DNA from: JAWLHK01 sp041690355 [NCBI: bacterium]
GTDB taxonomy: Bacteria; J088; JAWLBW01
Direction: 5' to 3'
Length of the DNA stretch: 64,000 nucleotides
NCBI GenBank assembly: GCA_041690355.1
Contig: JAWLHK010000024.1
Location: 1-64,000, forward strand
Part shown: one piece after another, positions 33,923-42,488 of the stretch
Position numbering within the stretch: position 1 is the stretch's first letter
How the letters are laid out: each line of letters starts with the position of its first letter
The notes under the pieces: model-generated
Told to the model about the DNA's origin: nothing
Databases searched by the model: none
What the model saw: only the letters and a program-made list of their open reading frames with translations
Program-made: the position numbers and the translations under genes

Positions 33923-34681
33923 TCAATCGTACAGATTTACCATGACCAGCATGCGCCGCGAACCCCGGCGGATGCCGAGCGAGACCACCTCGTCTTCGCG
34001 AAACCGGGCCTCGAGATGTTCGTACTCGTGCCCGGCCCCGAAGGGGAGGCCGTTGACGATCTCCACGATGTCGCCGGGGGCCACCCCGAAGACGTCGGCG
34101 GCCTCGTATGGCACGGGGTGGGCGACCCGCAGGGCCGCAAAATTCCCCCGCAGCGGCACCGACTGCCAGTCGACGCGCGGCAGGATTTCGAGGGCCAGTT
34201 TACGGGCGAGGTCGATGCGCGGGGCGCTCGAAGGGCGGGTAGACACCGGAGGCTCGGCGCCGGCCGATGGCAGGGTCATGACGCCGGTGCCGGCCGGAGA
34301 CGACAACGTGAGACGACCGGGTCCGATGGTGACGACGCGGATGCCCCCCTCAAGCAGGTCGCCGGCGCGCACCGGAAACCGGTGGCCGGCCTGTTCGAGA
34401 ATGGCGGTGCGGTCGCCGGCCGGTTGCAGGTGGGTTGCCCTCAGCCGGGGGCCGTCGTCAGACCATTCGGGGGGATAGGCGGCGCTCGCCCGGTTTACCC
34501 AGTCTGCCGAAGCCTTGCGGCTCTCGCGGCCGCGGCCGTCCAAGGGCAGATCGTTCCACACCCGCCGGTCGAGCACGAAGTCGAGCACGGCGTAGGCAAA
34601 GAGCAGCGAAAGCGCGAGGTGCAGGGTAAACCCGTACTGGTCGTAAAGGGTGCGCAGGCGATGGACCAAGCGTTGCTGCAT
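33923..34681 (-). CDS. GspC-like TM-beta-PDZ protein (paralogue of GspC)
   Basis: A 252-residue protein with the same plan as GspC: short cytosolic N-terminus (MQQRLVHRLRTLYDQYG), one membrane helix (LHLALSLLFAYAVLDFVLD), a beta domain in which AILEQAGHRFPVRAGDLLEGGIRVVTIGPGRLTLSS parallels the homology region of GspC, a Pro/Ser-rich linker, and a C-terminal PDZ-like domain (YEAADVFGVAPGDIVEIVNGLPFG). Start set at the ATG that opens the membrane segment; the open frame upstream is Arg/Pro-rich and noncoding in character. It could be an alternative linker for a second secretin or a regulator of the gsp system. Upstream of gspC on the same strand, with its own spacer. Confidence 0.75.
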   Translation of the reverse strand: MQQRLVHRLRTLYDQYGFTLHLALSLLFAYAVLDFVLDRRVWNDLPLDGRGRESRKASADWVNRASAAYPPEWSDDGPRLRATHLQPAGDRTAILEQAGHRFPVRAGDLLEGGIRVVTIGPGRLTLSSPAGTGVMTLPSAGAEPPVSTRPSSAPRIDLARKLALEILPRVDWQSVPLRGNFAALRVAHPVPYEAADVFGVAPGDIVEIVNGLPFGAGHEYEHLEARFREDEVVSLGIRRGSRRMLVMVNLYD

Positions 34682-34710
34682 GAAGAAAAAACCCACAAGG
34701 CCGGGCGGGG

Positions 34711-34727
34711 TGTCGTGTTTTGCGACA
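34711..34727. promoter_or_regulatory. inverted repeat upstream of the GspC-like gene
   Basis: TGTCG-N7-CGACA, 30 bp upstream of the ATG at 34681, in the 265-bp divergent spacer with the DedA gene. It could be a regulator-binding site; the rest of the spacer shows no other clear element except the -10-like TACCAT for the DedA gene. Confidence 0.3.
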
Positions 34728-34946
34728 AAAACCGGCGTATATCCCGCGCGTCGTTCCGTTTCCCTTGTCCGGTAGCAGATGCCGTGCCAGCGGGTGATCG
34801 GACGTCGTCCCGGCGGTCGCTGCCCGCAAAACGCAGCGCGCGCGGTAAGTCTGCGCACGGGTCCGGGGGCGGGGGCACAGCCCGCCGGGGCCCGGCAGAA
34901 GGCCGGAGATTCCCGCACGCCCCCTGAGATACGGTACCATGATTCC

Positions 34947-35543
34947 ATGGAGCATCTGGACAGCGCACTGACTCTTTTCGCCAGCCTGATTCTCGGGGCG
35001 TTCGGTTTTCCGTTCCCCGAAGAAGTCATACTGCCGGCGGGGGGTATCTCTGCCTATCCGTCGACGACGCGCCTCGGGATCGTGGCCGGAGCCGGTTACC
35101 TGGGCATCGTCGTCGCCGACAACCTCCTGTTTGCGGTCGGCCGCCTGCTCGGCGCGCGCCTGCTCGAGCGGCCGCGATTTGCCCGGCTGTTTCCGTCCCA
35201 CCGGCGCGAGAAGGTCGAGGGGTGGCTGTCGAAGCGAGGCGACTACGCGATCGCCATGCTGCGCTTCACGCCGGGGTTCCGCGCTCCCGGCTATTTCTCG
35301 GCGGGCACGCTCGGCTACTCCTGGCGCCGGTTCCTGCTCATCGATTCCCTGCTCGCCATGGTCTCGGTGACGCTGCTGGTCGGTCTGGGCTACCACCTGG
35401 GCGAAGACTGGCCGGCCATCGTCGCCGCCGCGAAGGCGCAGCTGGGTCCGATTCTCGGGGGCGCGGCGCTGCTGGCGGCCGGCTATGCGGCATGGCGCTG
35501 GCACCGGGCGAGGCTCAAGCGCCAGGCCCCCAGCGTCGGCTGA
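34947..35543 (+). CDS. DedA-family membrane protein
   Basis: A 198-residue inner-membrane protein of the DedA/SNARE-associated family, a group linked to lipid flipping and membrane homeostasis. Residues 18-30 (GFPFPEEVILPAG) carry the conserved E and G of the family's re-entrant loop. The central RFTPGFRAPGYFSAGTLGYSW has the family's conserved Arg and Gly residues. The C-terminus has a further helix and a basic tail. TACCAT ends 6 nt before the ATG, so the transcript may be leaderless. It is divergent from the GspC-like gene. Confidence 0.85.
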   Translation: MEHLDSALTLFASLILGAFGFPFPEEVILPAGGISAYPSTTRLGIVAGAGYLGIVVADNLLFAVGRLLGARLLERPRFARLFPSHRREKVEGWLSKRGDYAIAMLRFTPGFRAPGYFSAGTLGYSWRRFLLIDSLLAMVSVTLLVGLGYHLGEDWPAIVAAAKAQLGPILGGAALLAAGYAAWRWHRARLKRQAPSVG

Positions 35544-35631
35544 GCCGACTCAGGCCCGGCACTTCGGGACACGGCGCGCGTGCCGACATGCGACTACCGC
35601 CGGCAGAGGCCCCTGCGGTATGCTGTGCGGC

Positions 35632-37635
35632 ATGGGTAACCGCCGCCTCTCCCTGCCAATTCTCTCCCTGTCCCTCCTGCTCGGCACCGCCTGCGCCGAG
35701 CCCGAACCGGTTGACGCGCCGTCGCGTGCCGGCGTGCACTTTTCGCCGGCGGAGTATGATGCCGGTGATTTCTTCGCGATCCCCTTTCCCTCGTCGCTGC
35801 GGGTACGCGACGGCGTCGTCGACCTGAGTGCCCTGCCCGCACGCCGGACGAACTACCTTCTGCGGAACTTTCTGCCCCTCTTCGAGGATCGGCTGCGCGC
35901 GTTCTCGCCCAACGGCGCCGTACTCTTCGTGCTCGAGGCCGAACCCGCGCCCGGCGCCCTCCCCTCGGCCACCGACAGCACACGGCCGGATTCTCCCGTA
36001 CAGCTCGTGAACGTCGAGCCGGGCTCGCCGCGCTTCGGCGAACGCATTCCTGTCGAATCGCGGTTCGCCCCGCTGGGAAATTCGTTTCAGCCCGACCGCA
36101 CCCTCACGCTGCTTCCCGTGCCCGGCTTCGTGCTCGCCCACGACGAGCGCTATGCAGCCCTGGTCCTGCGGAATCTCGGCCCCGACGTAAAGCCCGCCCC
36201 GGCGTTCGCCGATCTGCTCTCGAACCCGCGCCTGCATCCCGCTGCAGACTTTCAGACGCTGCTCGACGCCCTGCCCGCCCTGGAGATAGCGGCAGGCGAC
36301 CTGGCCGCCGCCACCGTGTACCGCACGGCCGACCCCACGCGCAACGTACGTCTCGCACAGCAGATCGTGCGCCGGCAGGCGCGCCCCGAAGCGACCGGTT
36401 TCGAACCGGACCCGTATCCCTACGCCCGCTGCCTGACGCAGGAGACGGCGAGTTTCACGCTGGTCCAGGGAAAGACGCGCGTGCCGATCTTTCTTCGGGG
36501 GAAGACGCCGTTCACGCAGCCCGGCGAGGGCGTATTCGCGTACGGCGACGACGGTTTCCCCGGCGTGCAGTCGTGGGAAGAGGTTCCCTTCACGCTCAGC
36601 ATCCCCGACGGGCCGGTCCCCGCGGGCGGATTTCCCCTCGTCCTCTACCAGCACGGCGCAGGGGGTTCGCGGCATTCCTTCGTGCGCGACGGCACGGCCT
36701 GCAGCCTCGCCCGCCGCGGCGTCGCCGGCCTGGGGATCGATTTCATCCTGCACAGCGACCGCAACCCGCCGCCGTACCACGACACGATGTTCCTGCTCGT
36801 CAACCCGAACAACGTGCCGGCCGCCCTCGACGTCGAGAACCAGGCGGCCGTCGATCTGTTCACGCTGGCACGCCTCGCGCCCGGGCTGCGGGTCCCCGCG
36901 GGTACCATCGGCAATGCAGAACCGATCGGTTTCGACACGGCGCGCGTCGGCTACATCGGCCACTCGCAGGGGGCCTTCGTGGGCGTACCTTTTCTCGCCT
37001 TCGCCGAAGACGTCTCGGCCGGCATCCTTTCGGGGAGCGGCGGGCACATGATCACCTTCATCACCGATCGTATCGCCGGGCAGTCCATCGACCTGCAGCT
37101 CTACCTCGGGCTCGAAGACGCCGACGCCATTGAAGACGGCGTGGCCGTCCTGCTCGGCATCCCCGGCGAGAAGCCCGATCGCTTTCACTTTCTCTTCACG
37201 CTTATCCAGATGATCGCCGATCCGGTCGATCCCGTGAACTACGCGCGCGCCGTCTGGCGCGAGAGCGCGCACCCGAAGCATGTCTACCAGAGCGCGGGTC
37301 TGCTCGATCCATTCGATCCGCCGGGGGTCAACGAGGCGCTCGCCGTCGCCCTCGGTGTCGACCTCGTCGCGCCGGTCGCCATCCCCTACCGAAATGCCGA
37401 ACTCGGGGGGGCGGCCGTGCTCGACGGCCCCGTGAAGGGGAACCGGCAGGCGGGCGGCCGCGCCATCACGGCCGTGAACACGCAGTTCCCCGCCGGCGAT
37501 CACTGGGTCTATCTCTCCGACGTCATCGCGCGGCGCCAGGGAACCGACTTCATGGCGTCTGCGGTCACGCAACCGGTCCCCACGTTCCCCGCCCGCTGCG
37601 CGTGGGCCGCCGGCGGAACGCTCGCCTGTCCGTAG
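35632..37635 (+). CDS. large alpha/beta-hydrolase lipoprotein (extracellular lipase-like)
   Basis: A 667-residue lipoprotein (lipobox LLGTAC, Cys about 21). The first half is beta-rich (bacterial virulence-lipase-type N-terminal domain), and the second half is an alpha/beta hydrolase: oxyanion-region HGAGGSRHSF after FPLVLYQ, nucleophile elbow GHSQG (Ser near residue 444), and a C-terminal His in DHWVYLS. The layout resembles large secreted lipases/esterases of the Pla-1/cef type. It is exported but the substrate is unknown. TATGCT ends 7 nt before the ATG. A long minus-strand frame over the same region (35515-37821) is a GC-bias shadow. Confidence 0.82.
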   Translation: MGNRRLSLPILSLSLLLGTACAEPEPVDAPSRAGVHFSPAEYDAGDFFAIPFPSSLRVRDGVVDLSALPARRTNYLLRNFLPLFEDRLRAFSPNGAVLFVLEAEPAPGALPSATDSTRPDSPVQLVNVEPGSPRFGERIPVESRFAPLGNSFQPDRTLTLLPVPGFVLAHDERYAALVLRNLGPDVKPAPAFADLLSNPRLHPAADFQTLLDALPALEIAAGDLAAATVYRTADPTRNVRLAQQIVRRQARPEATGFEPDPYPYARCLTQETASFTLVQGKTRVPIFLRGKTPFTQPGEGVFAYGDDGFPGVQSWEEVPFTLSIPDGPVPAGGFPLVLYQHGAGGSRHSFVRDGTACSLARRGVAGLGIDFILHSDRNPPPYHDTMFLLVNPNNVPAALDVENQAAVDLFTLARLAPGLRVPAGTIGNAEPIGFDTARVGYIGHSQGAFVGVPFLAFAEDVSAGILSGSGGHMITFITDRIAGQSIDLQLYLGLEDADAIEDGVAVLLGIPGEKPDRFHFLFTLIQMIADPVDPVNYARAVWRESAHPKHVYQSAGLLDPFDPPGVNEALAVALGVDLVAPVAIPYRNAELGGAAVLDGPVKGNRQAGGRAITAVNTQFPAGDHWVYLSDVIARRQGTDFMASAVTQPVPTFPARCAWAAGGTLACP

Positions 37636-37666
37636 CGTACGCGGGCCGGGGCCCCTCCCGCACCGA

Positions 37667-37695
37667 TTGCGACCGCAGCTACCGCATGCTAAGCT
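37667..37695 (+). promoter_or_regulatory. candidate leaderless promoter of the 37703 gene
   Basis: TTGCGA (37667-37672), 17-bp spacer, TAAGCT (37690-37695). The -10 ends 7 nt before the ATG at 37703. Confidence 0.5.
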
Positions 37696-37702
37696 ATGCG
37701 GC

Positions 37703-38521
37703 ATGGCAATAAGGAAGGCCATTGCAGATGCGTTCCTGAAAGGGCTTCGCCTCGTCACGCTTCCGCTCCTGACGCTGGTACTTCTCGGGGCAAGACCGCT
37801 CGATCGCGGGACCGAGGTCACGGTGTTCGGCGGCGGAGGTGTTTATGAGGAAAGCTACTCCAGCTGCGGCACTACCTATTCCTACCAGCGACAGCGCCAG
37901 GTCGGCGGGGTCTCTGTACGGCACCGCTTCGAAGAGGATCTCACCATAAGCGGCTACCTCGCGGGGTTCGAAAGCCGCGACCTGCAGGGGCGTGCCGTCG
38001 ATGAAGAGTCGGGCCAGATATCAGACCCTTCGCTCAGCAAGAGCTTCAGCGGGATCGGCGCCGTTCGTATCGGCACCGAGAAGGAAGGAATCGGGGCAGA
38101 CATCGGCGCAGGTCTCGGCTACTTCGACGAGACCACCCTCTTGCCTTTTCCCACCGCGAGCGTGCGACTCAAGCCGACGCCTGAATTCTACCTGCAGTTT
38201 TCGGCGCTCGACGCTGAGGATTGGTTGCGCAGAATCCCCGTATCCATCGGGCTGGGGTACCGCGGGCGGCATCTGCACACCGCCTACACCCTTCCGGTCG
38301 AGCACGGCGAGTTCGGGGGGATTGAAGTCGATCTGCGAACCGACCTGGGGCTCGCACTCGGCGGCACGCTGCGCCTGGCCGAATCGGGAGAGTTCGGGCC
38401 TCGTAACGCGGGCCTGTTTCGCATAGCGTACTTTCTGCATCCGGCTGGCGTACAGAAGCCCCACCCGCCGGCGATACGGCTGCCTGACCTTGACTCCTCC
38501 GACCGCGAAGAACTCTGGTGA
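37703..38521 (+). CDS. hypothetical exported protein, possible outer-membrane barrel
   Basis: A 272-residue protein. A hydrophobic N-terminal segment (FLKGLRLVTLPLLTLVLLGARP) suggests export. The rest alternates polar and hydrophobic residues in strand-like runs, and Gly-rich repeats such as SGIGAVRIGTEKEGIGADIGAGLGYFD look like a small beta-barrel; this is inference. No family recognised. Confidence 0.65.
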   Translation: MAIRKAIADAFLKGLRLVTLPLLTLVLLGARPLDRGTEVTVFGGGGVYEESYSSCGTTYSYQRQRQVGGVSVRHRFEEDLTISGYLAGFESRDLQGRAVDEESGQISDPSLSKSFSGIGAVRIGTEKEGIGADIGAGLGYFDETTLLPFPTASVRLKPTPEFYLQFSALDAEDWLRRIPVSIGLGYRGRHLHTAYTLPVEHGEFGGIEVDLRTDLGLALGGTLRLAESGEFGPRNAGLFRIAYFLHPAGVQKPHPPAIRLPDLDSSDREELW

Positions 38522-38672
38522 GGCGAGCCAGTTCCGGTCCGTCACTGCTACACGGCAGGCGCGAACTGTACCGTTCCGCTCCGCCCCGGTCCGCGGATTC
38601 CGCCCGGAATTCTGCCGTTGGCACAGCCTTCGCTACCTTATCGGGGCGAACACGCAGCCAGCGAGGTATCGC

Positions 38673-39122
38673 ATGCACCCTTTTCCCCACCTGTACACCG
38701 TCGCCGCCCATTCGTCGCCCGAAGCGAACGTCACGCTCTCGAGCGGGCGGCTTGCCGATCTGACCACGGCATCGCCTGCCGAGTTCGGGGGCCCCGGCGA
38801 TCAGTGGTCGCCCGAGACGCTGCTGGTCGGCGCCGCCGGCGACTGCTTCAACCTGACCTTTCACGCCATTGCGAAGGCGTCGAAGTTCGACTGGATCTCG
38901 CTGCGCACCGAGGTGCAGGGGACCCTGGACCGCCCCGAGGGGAAAATCAGGTTCACGCGGCTCGTCATCCGCGCTCGCCTCGTCATCCCGCCCGGAGCCG
39001 ACGCCGAGAGGGCACGCAGGCTGATGCAGAAATCCGAAGACAACTGCCTCGTGACGCAGTCCCTGAACGCCGAGATCGATTTCCAGAGCGAGGTCGAGGT
39101 CGACGCCCCCCAGCCCGCCTGA
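38673..39122 (+). CDS. OsmC/Ohr-family protein
   Basis: A 149-residue homologue of the OsmC/Ohr peroxiredoxins. Two Cys are present, in GAAGDCFNLTF (near residue 56) and SEDNCLVTQSL (about 124), matching the conserved Cys pair of the family that reduces organic hydroperoxides. The N-terminal ATG at 38673 is chosen because the frame upstream lacks homology; GAGG lies 12 nt before it. No OhrR-type regulator is nearby. Confidence 0.88.
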   Translation: MHPFPHLYTVAAHSSPEANVTLSSGRLADLTTASPAEFGGPGDQWSPETLLVGAAGDCFNLTFHAIAKASKFDWISLRTEVQGTLDRPEGKIRFTRLVIRARLVIPPGADAERARRLMQKSEDNCLVTQSLNAEIDFQSEVEVDAPQPA

Positions 39123-39126
39123 ACGG

Positions 39127-39245
39127 CGCAAGCGCCAAGCGCTGAGCACCAAGCGCTGAGCACCAAACCGGAAGGACCTTCGGCGCAAGGTACTGTCCTG
39201 CAGAATCGTCAATCGTTAATCGTCATTCGTCAATTGCTCCGACTC
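39127..39245. repeat. heptad repeats between OsmC and methyltransferase genes
   Basis: 39127-39168 holds AAGCGCY/GAGCACC heptads and 39212-39245 holds AATCGTC/ACTCGTC heptads, between the convergent OsmC and methyltransferase genes. The array stops at the stop codon of the methyltransferase. Confidence 0.8.
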
Positions 39246-39246
39246 G

Positions 39247-39846
39247 TCACTTCCTCCGAAAAACCCCTTCCCACTCGAGCCCTTCGCGTCCCGGGAGGCT
39301 GTGCCGCGAAGGTTCGAAGCGGAGAAGCTCGAAGTCGGCGGCGAACAGGGATCGGATGTCGTCGGGTACGCTGTCGTAGGGCGGTCCTCCGGGCGGCAGG
39401 CCCACGAAGAAGACACCGATGAACACGCCGCCCGGTTTCAACCATTGCGCGCACTGCCGGACGTAATCTGCGCGACGGGCCGGATCGATGGCGCAGAAGC
39501 AGGTCAGCTCGACCCAGGCATCGAAGCTCGCATGCCACTCGGGGCGCTCGGCAAAGAGATCTCCGACGACCCATTCTGCCTCGACCCCTTTCTGCGAGGC
39601 GAGCGCGCGAGCCGCCTCGATCGCCTCGGGAGCGAAGTCGAGCCCGGTGACCGCAAGCCCCTTGCCGGCCAGCGCACAGACGTCGTGGCCGCGCCCGCAT
39701 CCCGGCACGAGCACCCGCGCGCCGCGCGGAACGTATTCGTCGGTGAGCCGCTGCAGATTGGGCGAGGGCTGGCCGAGATCCCATCCCGTGCGCCCCTCGC
39801 GATACCGTTCTCCCCAGAATTCGGGGCGATCCACTTCGTTCGACAT
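39247..39846 (-). CDS. TPMT-family SAM-dependent methyltransferase
   Basis: A 199-residue cytosolic methyltransferase of the thiopurine methyltransferase-like family. The start W/G-rich PEFWGERYREGRTGWDLGQPS is the family signature, the SAM motif I is VLVPGCGRGHDV (about 45-56), and VTGLDFAPEAIE and FDAWVELTCFCAIDP are motifs II and post-I. Members of this family methylate thiols, selenium or tellurium compounds in bacteria, so detoxification is possible. Convergent with the OsmC gene. Confidence 0.88.
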   Translation of the reverse strand: MSNEVDRPEFWGERYREGRTGWDLGQPSPNLQRLTDEYVPRGARVLVPGCGRGHDVCALAGKGLAVTGLDFAPEAIEAARALASQKGVEAEWVVGDLFAERPEWHASFDAWVELTCFCAIDPARRADYVRQCAQWLKPGGVFIGVFFVGLPPGGPPYDSVPDDIRSLFAADFELLRFEPSRHSLPGREGLEWEGVFRRK

Positions 39847-39849
39847 GAG

Positions 39850-39976
39850 TTTTCTGTTTCAGTGTGGAGTTTTCAAGTGTTCAGTCACTTCGCTTGCCGT
39901 CAATTGTAAAGGGTTCGAATGACGGATGCCGTGGGTCCGGGCCAAATCGTTTTCCGGACTCGTCACTCGTAACTTC
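39850..39976. repeat. heptad-period stretch in the methyltransferase / GH84 divergent spacer
   Basis: 39850-39885 reads on the minus strand as degenerate ACT-ending heptads (GAAAACT, CCACACT, GAAACAG), and 39957-39976 holds ACTCGTC ACTCGTA. The latter gives the -35-like TCGTCA used in the candidate GH84 promoter. Confidence 0.45.
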
Positions 39977-39988
39977 CACTGCTACCCT
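39960..39988 (+). promoter_or_regulatory. candidate leaderless promoter of the GH84 gene
   Basis: TCGTCA (39960-39965), inside a heptad run, 17-bp spacer, TACCCT (39983-39988), which ends 7 nt before the ATG at 39996. Confidence 0.4.
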
Positions 39989-39995
39989 GTAGGCC

Positions 39996-42488
39996 ATGCA
40001 TGCTTCATGGTCCATCGCTCTCCTGGCGTCCGGCCTGCTGGGTGCCCTTGCGCTCGCCGCCGACGTCCACGCCGATCCCCTGAACGCCGCCCCGCGTGCG
40101 CACCTGGACGCCTCGGGGTGGAAACGCGTGCGCGGCGCCATCACCGCCGAACAGGATGCCGTGCCCCGGCTGGCCGTCGACGGCGACCCCGAGACCGCGT
40201 GGAGACCGGATCCGGAGGCCGTCGACGAGGCGTGGATAACCTTCGATTTCACGCGTCCGTGGACGGCCCGCCCAACGTGGACCCGACTCTCGACCCGCTG
40301 GAACAAGGCCCCCACGTGGTTCCGCTGGGAAGTCTCCGACGACGGCGCGAACTGGTTCGCGATCGCCACCCGCCACCCGCAGGGGATCAGCGAGACCACC
40401 GAGGCCGAGGTGCGCGGCCCCTTTCTGCGCCTGGTCGTCCCCAGCGAGGCGGGGGTGGGGCTCGCCGAGGTCACCCTCCACGCCGCGCCGAGGAGGGGCA
40501 GAACCCTCGCCCCCCCGACGGTCGCGCCCACGGACAACCGGGTGCGCCTCGCCTGGTCGGCAGAAGGACTGCACGATCTTCTGGAGTTCCGCATCTGGCG
40601 CGAGTGGGCCGCGGCCGGCGGCGGAATGCCGCGCTCCGTCCTGCTCGGCGCCGCGCCGGTGACGGTCTGGACCGACGTCGTCGAATTTCCACCCGAGGCC
40701 GACACACGGTTCCGCTGGCGCGTCGAGGCGCTCGGCTTCGACGGTAGCGTTCTAGCCGAAGCGACGACCGGATTCCATTCCTTCGCAGCGCGAAGCCCGG
40801 CCCCGTTCGCCCTCCGCGGCGTCGTCGAAGGCTATTACGGCCCACGCTATCCCGACGCCGCGCGCGAAGACTTCGTGCGCTTCGTGGGAAACCAGGGGGG
40901 CAACTTCTATCTCTACGCACCGAAGCTCGACCCGTATCACCGTGCGGAGTGGCGCACGCCGTATCCCCCCGAACGGCTCGCGCATTTCGCGCAGCTCACG
41001 ACGCTCGGCCGCGAACACGGCGTCGATTTCGCATGGTCGCTGTCGCCGGGGGTCGATTACGATCCGGCCTCCAACGCCGATCGCGCCGCCGTCCTCGCCA
41101 AGTTCCGCGCCATGCAGCAGGCGACGGGGATGCGCTGGTTCGGCCTGCTCATGGACGACATCTCCGTCGCCATCGACGCCACGACGGCCACGCAGCAGGC
41201 CGCGCTCGCGAACGACGTGCTGGCCGCGCTGCGTGAAAACGATCTCGAAGCGCGCCTTCTCTTCGTGCCCACGGTCTATCACGGGCAGCCCGACGGGTTC
41301 TCGGTTTCGAAGCGGCAATATCTCGGCGCGCTGTCGACGCTCGACGCCTCGATCCCCGTCGTGTGGACGGGGCCGGGAATCTTCTCCGAATCCATTGCGC
41401 GGGCCGACGTGGCGCCCGCCGCCGCGCTCGTGGGGCGGCCGCTTCTGCTCTGGGATAACTTTCCGGCGAACGACCTCATCTACACGCGGCGGCTCTTTCT
41501 TAATCCGCTCACGGGCCGCGACGCCGATCTGGCCGATCCCGCGGTCGTCTCGGGCCTGCTCGCGAATCCGATGTGGGCGCCGGCGGCCAATCGCCTTCCG
41601 GTCGGTTCGGTGCTGCGCTGGCTTCGCGATCCCGAGGCCTATGCCGAATCCACGGCCGGTTCCGCGACCGTGCCTCCCGAGTGGACGGCTGACGGGCTGC
41701 CGCCCGAGATGCGCGAATGGGTGCGCCTGTTCGACGTGCGCGCCCTGCCCGAAGCGGTGACGACGGCCGCCGAAGCAATTCCCCTCGCGGCGCTCGAAGC
41801 CTGGCGCGACGGCCACTGGCCCGCGCCCGACCTGCTCGAGCAGGCGGCGCTTCTCTACGTCGCGCCCACGCTGCTGCGGCGCATCCCGCGGGCCGACCTG
41901 GCGGCGGAGCTCCACCCCTTCGCGCACAAAGGGTCACTGCTCGGCGAGGCGCTGCTCGCCGCCTGGGTGGAACTGGAACACAGCGCCCGCTCGGGCGGCG
42001 GCGATGTGGCATCCGCCGCGGCTCCCCTGGTCGCCGCGGCCCGGGCCCACGAGTGGGTCCTCAACGAAGGGGGTATCGAAACGGTGCTCGACTTCGTGCT
42101 CGCAAACCCGCCCGCCCTTGCGCCGCAGGGACCGGCGGTCTCGGCCACGGTTCCGCAGCTCGCATCGGCCGGCGACGCGGTCGATCTCGTGTTCACCGGC
42201 GGCCGCAAGGTCCGCCTGTTCGGCCTGCCGGGCGCTGAAGGGGACCCTGCGACCGGCCGGTTCCGGTGGACCCCCGACCGCCCGGGCGCCGAGCGCTGGG
42301 TCGCCGTCGTCGACGGGGATACCGGGACGACGGTGCGCTACGGCCTCATCCGCGTCGCCGGGCCGTCTTCTGCCGGCGCCGGGTGCGCCTGCGAGTCGAG
42401 CCCTCCCGGAGACGGCGCCGCGGTCGCCCTGCTCATGGCGCTGATGCTCGCGCGGCGTCGCCCGGCGCGGCGTTTTCGCGCCGGATGA
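39996..42488 (+). CDS. secreted GH84 beta-N-acetylglucosaminidase with MYXO-CTERM-like tail
   Basis: An 830-residue secreted glycosidase. A signal peptide (MHASWSIALLASGLLGALALAADVHA) is followed by an F5/8C (CBM32-like) domain (residues about 30-165), a Fn3-like domain (about 170-265), and a GH84 catalytic domain beginning FALRGVVEGYYGPRYPD. The catalytic Asp pair is in LLMDDI near residue 387. The C-terminus ends in GCAC, a hydrophobic stretch and an Arg-rich tail (ARRRPARRFRAG), the shape of the MYXO-CTERM sorting tail. It removes N-acetylhexosamine from glycans outside the cell. TACCCT ends 7 nt before the ATG. Confidence 0.88.
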   Translation: MHASWSIALLASGLLGALALAADVHADPLNAAPRAHLDASGWKRVRGAITAEQDAVPRLAVDGDPETAWRPDPEAVDEAWITFDFTRPWTARPTWTRLSTRWNKAPTWFRWEVSDDGANWFAIATRHPQGISETTEAEVRGPFLRLVVPSEAGVGLAEVTLHAAPRRGRTLAPPTVAPTDNRVRLAWSAEGLHDLLEFRIWREWAAAGGGMPRSVLLGAAPVTVWTDVVEFPPEADTRFRWRVEALGFDGSVLAEATTGFHSFAARSPAPFALRGVVEGYYGPRYPDAAREDFVRFVGNQGGNFYLYAPKLDPYHRAEWRTPYPPERLAHFAQLTTLGREHGVDFAWSLSPGVDYDPASNADRAAVLAKFRAMQQATGMRWFGLLMDDISVAIDATTATQQAALANDVLAALRENDLEARLLFVPTVYHGQPDGFSVSKRQYLGALSTLDASIPVVWTGPGIFSESIARADVAPAAALVGRPLLLWDNFPANDLIYTRRLFLNPLTGRDADLADPAVVSGLLANPMWAPAANRLPVGSVLRWLRDPEAYAESTAGSATVPPEWTADGLPPEMREWVRLFDVRALPEAVTTAAEAIPLAALEAWRDGHWPAPDLLEQAALLYVAPTLLRRIPRADLAAELHPFAHKGSLLGEALLAAWVELEHSARSGGGDVASAAAPLVAAARAHEWVLNEGGIETVLDFVLANPPALAPQGPAVSATVPQLASAGDAVDLVFTGGRKVRLFGLPGAEGDPATGRFRWTPDRPGAERWVAVVDGDTGTTVRYGLIRVAGPSSAGAGCACESSPPGDGAAVALLMALMLARRRPARRFRAG

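Noticed and set aside
35515-37821. 768-residue minus-strand open frame over the lipoprotein hydrolase
   Set aside because: The plus-strand protein has a signal peptide, GHSQG and a fold; the minus frame has no recognisable feature.
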